From: Bacillota bacterium
GTDB taxonomy: Bacteria > Bacillota > Sulfobacillia > JAJZYS01 > JAJYTV01
Direction: 5' to 3'
DNA length: 62,595 nt
Assembly (NCBI GenBank): GCA_021799275.1
Contig: JAJZAT010000019.1
Span: forward strand, 1 to 62,595
Shown here piece after piece: positions 59,651 to 62,595 of the stretch; position 1 is the first letter of the stretch, and every line of letters begins with the position of its first letter. The position numbers were made by a program, and so were the translations under genes. The notes below the pieces were generated by a model. That model searched no databases. It saw only the letters and a program-made list of their open reading frames with translations, and had not been told where the DNA came from.

Positions 59651-60880
59651 TCATTCGTTCTCTACCGGTGCATCGTTCCCTCCCGCAGCCGGGACGGCGG
59701 CGGACCTCCTTGCGCCCAGAAGGCGCCCAAGGATCGAACTAACCACGAGCAGCCCGGCCGCCAGCGCTACGAAGATCGCGGTGACGCCCGCCCTTGCCGA
59801 GAGTACACCGAGCAGGGGAAACACCAGAAGCTGCAGCCCCATTTGCAGAGTGTTCACCGCCGACAGCGTCGTGGCGCGCGCCGCAGGCGGCGCACCCGCG
59901 ACGATCGCCTGTTCGAGCAGCATACTGGCGGCACCGCTCGAACCGCGCCCGAGCACGACGCCTCCCGTTGCGCAGGAGAGCGCCCAGGATGTGCCCGGCG
60001 TCGCGGCGGCGCGAACAACCGCCGCCAGTGGATAACCCCAGATGGCGATGCGCAGGAGTCTATCGCGCCCACCCCGCCTGAGGCGCCCGGCCCCAAGCGT
60101 TGCCAGCCACCCTGCCCCACCCGCCGCCGCGAACACGAGCGAGACGGCGAACGGATGGAGCCTCAGGGCGAGAAGCAGCGCCTGGCTGTACTCCGTGCCT
60201 ACCGACGAGAAGGCCCAGAGCGCCGCTGCCGCGACGCCGAGGGTCCAGAGCGGGCGATAGGCGGGCAGACCGAGCTCGCGAAGCACCGCGACCGGTCCCT
60301 GCGCCGGCAAGCTGCCCCTGGCCGTCGCGCGGGGCCCCACCGGGAGCGCGACCGCTGCCAGGAGCATGAGGAGGCTGCCGATCGCCTCGGCGATGTAGAG
60401 CCACGCGAACGACACGCTAGCGATGACTCCTCCGAGAAGGCCGGAACCAAGCGACGCGAGCCGCTGCATCCCCACATAGTCCGCGAAGCGGCGCACCAGC
60501 ACGGCCTCGTTCTTGCCACCCTCCACGTGCTCCGACAGGCTGCGCACGTAGGCAAGGTCCACCCCGGACGGAAGCGTGAGGGCAATGGCAGTCACCAGCG
60601 ACCCGGCCAGCACGTAGGCCGGGCCGCGCCCGGCAAGCAGGAACAGCACGGCCGCGAAGAGCTTGGCGAGGGCCCCGGCGACGAGCACCGCCCTGCCGCC
60701 GAACCGGTCTGCGAACATGCTGCTCGGGACGTCGAGCGCCAGCCTGCCAGCCTGCATCAGCGCGTACTGGATGCCGATGAAGGCAGGGCCATAGCCCAGG
60801 TGCAAGAGATAGACGATCCAAAGGAACTGGTCGAGGTATAGCGACGAGAGGAAGCCAAACGCATAGACGCGCGCCCACAC
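59651..60880 (-). CDS. Major facilitator superfamily transporter
   Basis: A 409-residue membrane protein with about 12 helices. The helix 2-3 loop is SSMFADRFGGRAVLVAG, and the N-terminus YLDQFLWIVYLLHLGYGPAF matches the group of MFS proteins that includes proteobacterial and Gram-positive exporters of unknown substrate. It shares a direction and probably a transcript with the MFS gene downstream. Whether the two act together is unknown. Confidence 0.83.
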   Translation of the reverse strand: MWARVYAFGFLSSLYLDQFLWIVYLLHLGYGPAFIGIQYALMQAGRLALDVPSSMFADRFGGRAVLVAGALAKLFAAVLFLLAGRGPAYVLAGSLVTAIALTLPSGVDLAYVRSLSEHVEGGKNEAVLVRRFADYVGMQRLASLGSGLLGGVIASVSFAWLYIAEAIGSLLMLLAAVALPVGPRATARGSLPAQGPVAVLRELGLPAYRPLWTLGVAAAALWAFSSVGTEYSQALLLALRLHPFAVSLVFAAAGGAGWLATLGAGRLRRGGRDRLLRIAIWGYPLAAVVRAAATPGTSWALSCATGGVVLGRGSSGAASMLLEQAIVAGAPPAARATTLSAVNTLQMGLQLLVFPLLGVLSARAGVTAIFVALAAGLLVVSSILGRLLGARRSAAVPAAGGNDAPVENE

Positions 60881-61022
60881 AGCCCGTCATCCTTTCACGG
60901 ATACGGGCGGACGCCTTGGAACTCAGGGCGCCCGCAACCCGACTGGCGAATTGCGGGCTCAGGCCTCGCAGAGCAGCATCGCGTCCACGTCCCGGTGCGA
61001 TCTTGGCGCCAATTCTAGCAGA

Positions 61023-61050
61023 GGGACCCCCGTCTGTCGACGAGGGTCCC
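61023..61050 (-). terminator. Terminator hairpin after the PepSY-type gene
   Basis: Stem GGGACCC / GGGTCCC with an inner CGTC / GACG and a four-base loop, about 48 bases past the stop at 61098. Confidence 0.65.
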
Positions 61051-61097
61051 CGGAGCTCAGATTGCAGGAACTGCCTGGGCGTCAGTCTCCTTGTGCG

Positions 61098-61688
61098 TCA
61101 TGCTGCCCCTGCCCGTCGCCAGGACTCCTTGCCAAGCCACTTGAGGTGGCCGAAGCCCACGTGATCGTGATGACCGCGATGCGACCATCCGGGCGGAGCC
61201 CCGAACCAGGGACCGAGTCCACGGTGGTGGGGTCCATGCGGTCCGTGCGGTTGCCGTGGTCCCGGCGGCTTAGGCGGGCCAGGAGGCCCCGGCGGAAGAG
61301 GTGGAGTTGTGGGCGAAGAGGCGGTCGAGGCAGTCACGTCACCCGAGGACCCGACTTTCACCGATGAGGTACTGGATTGCCCGGTGACTGCTCCTCCCGA
61401 CGGCGCCTCACCCAGAACCTGGACCCGCATCACGACGCCGTCCGCCTGGGCCACCTGCACCGCGTACCAGACGCCCCGGCTGGAGCGGAGATCGATGTTC
61501 CACACCGCTGCGCCGCCGGCACTTCCCAAAGAGATTTGCTGTACAGTACTGCCGCTGCCCACCGTGTGTTCCGCGATCGACTCGGCCGCACCTTGGCCGA
61601 CGCCACCGGCGTGCGCCGTGCCGAGCACGCCAAACATCAGGGCCAGCGTTGCCCCACCGGCGACCATGTAGCGCAATGTGCGTGACAA
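61098..61688 (-). CDS. Secreted PepSY-like protein with proline- and histidine-rich tail
   Basis: The product has a signal peptide (MVAGGATLALMFGVLGTAHA), then a PepSY-like domain at about residues 30-85 (AAESIAEHTVGSGSTVQQIS, WYAVQVAQADGVVMRVQVLG), a Ser/Thr linker and a tail with PPLPPGPPGPPKPPGPRQPH, then HGPHHRG and HRGHHDHVGFGH. The His clusters could bind metal ions. The frame opens at ATG 61709; the TTG at 61688 is eight bases after AGGAGG and leaves 196 residues. It stands alone, divergent from the tRNA array. Confidence 0.75.
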   Translation of the reverse strand: MSRTLRYMVAGGATLALMFGVLGTAHAGGVGQGAAESIAEHTVGSGSTVQQISLGSAGGAAVWNIDLRSSRGVWYAVQVAQADGVVMRVQVLGEAPSGGAVTGQSSTSSVKVGSSGDVTASTASSPTTPPLPPGPPGPPKPPGPRQPHGPHGPHHRGLGPWFGAPPGWSHRGHHDHVGFGHLKWLGKESWRRAGAA

Positions 61689-61770
61689 GCGCATCACCTC
61701 CTGGTTCATAGCTTCGGGCGCATGCGCCCGTTTTTGACGCGGCCGGACCGGCAGCCGCGGAACACGGGCG

Positions 61771-61800
61771 TTGCTGTGGCTGTGCGCGCTGTGATATTCT
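61771..61800 (+). promoter_or_regulatory. Possible promoter of the tRNA array
   Basis: TTGCTG (61771-61776), 18 bases, TATTCT (61795-61800), 41 bases before tRNA-Tyr. Both boxes are partial matches. Confidence 0.4.
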
Positions 61801-61841
61801 TTACACTGCTGTTCGATGGTCGGCTTCGTCCATCGCGGCGC

Positions 61842-61926
61842 GGAGGGGTACCGAAGTGGCTAAACGGGGCGGTCTGTAAAATCGCTGGCTCTGCCTTCGA
61901 TGGTTCGAATCCATCCCCCTCCACCA
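61842..61926 (+). tRNA. tRNA-Tyr (anticodon GTA)
   Basis: 85 bases with acceptor stem GGAGGGG / CCCCTCC, discriminator A, encoded CCA, anticodon loop CTGTAAA and the long variable arm of class II tRNAs. First of a tight three-gene array. Confidence 0.96.
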
Positions 61927-61929
61927 GAT

Positions 61930-62007
<78 letters not shown>

Positions 62008-62009
62008 AC

Positions 62010-62085
62010 GCTGACGTAGCTCAGTCGGTAGAGCACCTGCATGGTAAGCAGGAGGTCTCGGGTTCAAATCCCGACGTCAGCTCCA
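62010..62085 (+). tRNA. tRNA-Thr (anticodon GGT)
   Basis: 76 bases with acceptor stem GCTGACG / CGTCAGC, anticodon stem CCTGC / GCAGG with loop ATGGTAA, and encoded CCA. Only three bases separate it from tRNA-fMet. Confidence 0.96.
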
Positions 62086-62115
62086 CTCGAAAGTCAAGCC
62101 CATAGCGGGGTTCGG

Positions 62116-62155
62116 GGATCGGCGCTGAGTGCAACTCGGCGCCGATCCTCGTTTT
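62116..62155 (+). terminator. Rho-independent terminator of the tRNA array
   Basis: A 14-base-pair stem with one G-T pair (GGATCGGCGCTGAG / CTCGGCGCCGATCC), loop TGCAA, followed by TCGTTTT, 30 bases after tRNA-Thr. Confidence 0.82.
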
Positions 62156-62174
62156 GGTGCCATTCTGGTGCCAT
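62156..62174 (+). repeat. Short direct repeat GGTGCCAT after the tRNA terminator
   Basis: GGTGCCAT occurs twice, separated by three bases, right after the terminator T run. It lies where sequence composition changes from high to lower GC. It could be part of an integration site, but this is only a positional hint. Confidence 0.35.
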
Positions 62175-62225
62175 CCACGTTCTGATTCTGAGTGAGGGCG
62201 TACACTGACCGATATGACCGATACT

Positions 62226-62480
62226 CTATAGTTGCCGTTCAAGTGATAGCGCAAACACGGAAAACCCCATTCGCTCATAGAGCTGCAGAGCATTCTCGTT
62301 TCGACTGTAAACGTGCAGCACAACGCGACTAACCGCCTGTGCTTGGAGCCATTCCATGGCAGTTTGCATCAGGGCAGTTGCAATGCCTCCGCCTCGCTGC
62401 TCCGGTACGACAAATACCTCGTCAATGAAACCAACTGGACCGGCCTCGTTTTCGGAAGCGGCGTCAGGTGTGGGCGCTTC
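62226..62480 (-). pseudogene. GNAT acetyltransferase, C-terminal half only
   Basis: Reading from the TAG at 62226-62228 upstream, the frame encodes VGFIDEVFVVPEQRGGGIAT, then ALMQTAMEWL, RVVLHVYSRNENALQLYERM and GFSVFALSLERQL. This is the acetyl-CoA-binding half of a GNAT enzyme (QRGGGIAT is motif A). The N-terminal half is not recognisable; instead the open frame runs through tetranucleotide repeats to the edge of the window. Base composition is lower in GC than its surroundings. A 5'-truncated or transferred gene is likely; the 5' limit is approximate. Confidence 0.72.
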
Positions 62481-62490
62481 CGGTGCGTGC

Positions 62491-62503
62491 GACAGACAGA
62501 CAG
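62491..62503 (+). repeat. Tetranucleotide repeat (GACA)3
   Basis: GACAGACAGACAG, just upstream of the truncated acetyltransferase on its coding strand. A longer block of the same unit lies at 62533-62549. Confidence 0.85.
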
Positions 62504-62532
62504 AGGGTCGCTCGGGATGTTTGAGACCAAAG

Positions 62533-62549
62533 GACAGACAGACAGACAG
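62533..62549 (+). repeat. Tetranucleotide repeat (GACA)4
   Basis: GACAGACAGACAGACAG, the second block of the same unit, ending one base before the hairpin at 62551. Tetranucleotide repeats of this kind can change length by slippage. Confidence 0.85.
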
Positions 62550-62550
62550 T

Positions 62551-62580
62551 GAGCCTGCCGTCGAGAGCGGCAGGCTCTTT
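62551..62580 (+). terminator. Terminator-like hairpin at the right edge
   Basis: Ten-base-pair stem GAGCCTGCCG / CGGCAGGCTC with a seven-base loop, followed by TTT. It may belong to a gene outside the window or separate it from the acetyltransferase. Confidence 0.6.
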
Positions 62581-62595
62581 CGTGCAGGAGGGCCG

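Noticed and set aside
62021-62323. Minus-strand frame of 100 codons over tRNA-Thr
   Set aside because: Its C-terminal half is the antisense translation of the tRNA gene, a common false prediction.
62491-62549. CRISPR-like array
   Set aside because: The repeats are plain GACA tetranucleotide tracts with one unequal gap, not repeat-spacer units, and no cas genes are present.

Overview
The window is about 62.6 kb of GC-rich bacterial DNA. It carries a Bacillota-type translation and transcription supercluster (tuf, tRNA-Trp, rpmG, secE, nusG, rplKAJL, then rpoBC, an L7Ae-like gene, rpsL, rpsG, fusA, tuf). The L7Ae-like gene between rpoC and rpsL, RpoB and RpoC of about 1185 and 1167 residues, a MurE with the meso-DAP signature, LytR-CpsA-Psr and S11 peptidases, and no sign of an outer membrane point to a deep-branching, high-GC member of the Bacillota, broadly like Symbiobacterium, Thermaerobacter or Sulfobacillus. 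That placement is inference. TTG and GTG starts behind strong Shine-Dalgarno sequences are common.

Layout. Positions 1-10.5 kb: str operon and rpoBC, all on the minus strand, each with its own sigma-A-like promoter. 10.7-21.8 kb: an accessory block that separates rpoB from rplL. It holds a DUF402/csaA/ogt operon, two homologous ECF sigma/membrane anti-sigma modules with an IS607-family element between them, an aminoglycoside-phosphotransferase-fold protein, RidA, a serine hydrolase, a RibK-like DUF120 protein and a broken toxin-antitoxin pair. 21.9-26.6 kb: rplL, rplJ (with L10 leader), rplA, rplK, nusG, secE, rpmG, tRNA-Trp and a second tuf. 26.7-29.2 kb: a third ECF module divergent from an envelope-protein pair. 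29.2-36.6 kb: an MFS transporter, two copper-protein-like lipoproteins, and a mutY-mazG-acyl-CoA synthetase operon. 36.6-44.9 kb: cell-envelope genes (LCP, D,D-carboxypeptidase, UbiB-like kinase, hydrolases, S-layer-homology protein, MscS). 45-47.8 kb: a glutaredoxin-like selenoprotein gene with an in-frame TGA, groES without groEL, murE and thiE. 48-49 kb: a deletion derivative of the same IS607-type element. 49-54.5 kb: an aminotransferase, a lipoprotein and a three-gene B12-dependent acyl-CoA mutase/CoA-ligase operon. 54.5-61.7 kb: a second D,D-carboxypeptidase, a beta-propeller lipoprotein, a frameshifted HD-GYP gene, two MFS transporters and a PepSY/His-rich secreted protein. 61.8-62.6 kb: a tRNA-Tyr/fMet/Thr array, then a lower-GC tail with tetranucleotide repeats and a truncated acetyltransferase.

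The most notable items are the Sec-containing glutaredoxin-like protein (TGA at the first Cys of a CPHC-type motif), the acyl-CoA mutase operon whose large subunit lacks the residues that define methylmalonyl-CoA mutase, and the duplicated ECF modules that share an upstream GCAAC-N18-GTGTTA motif. Two genes (a RelE-type toxin and an HD-GYP protein) are each split by one single-base frameshift, so sequencing error and real decay both need to be considered.
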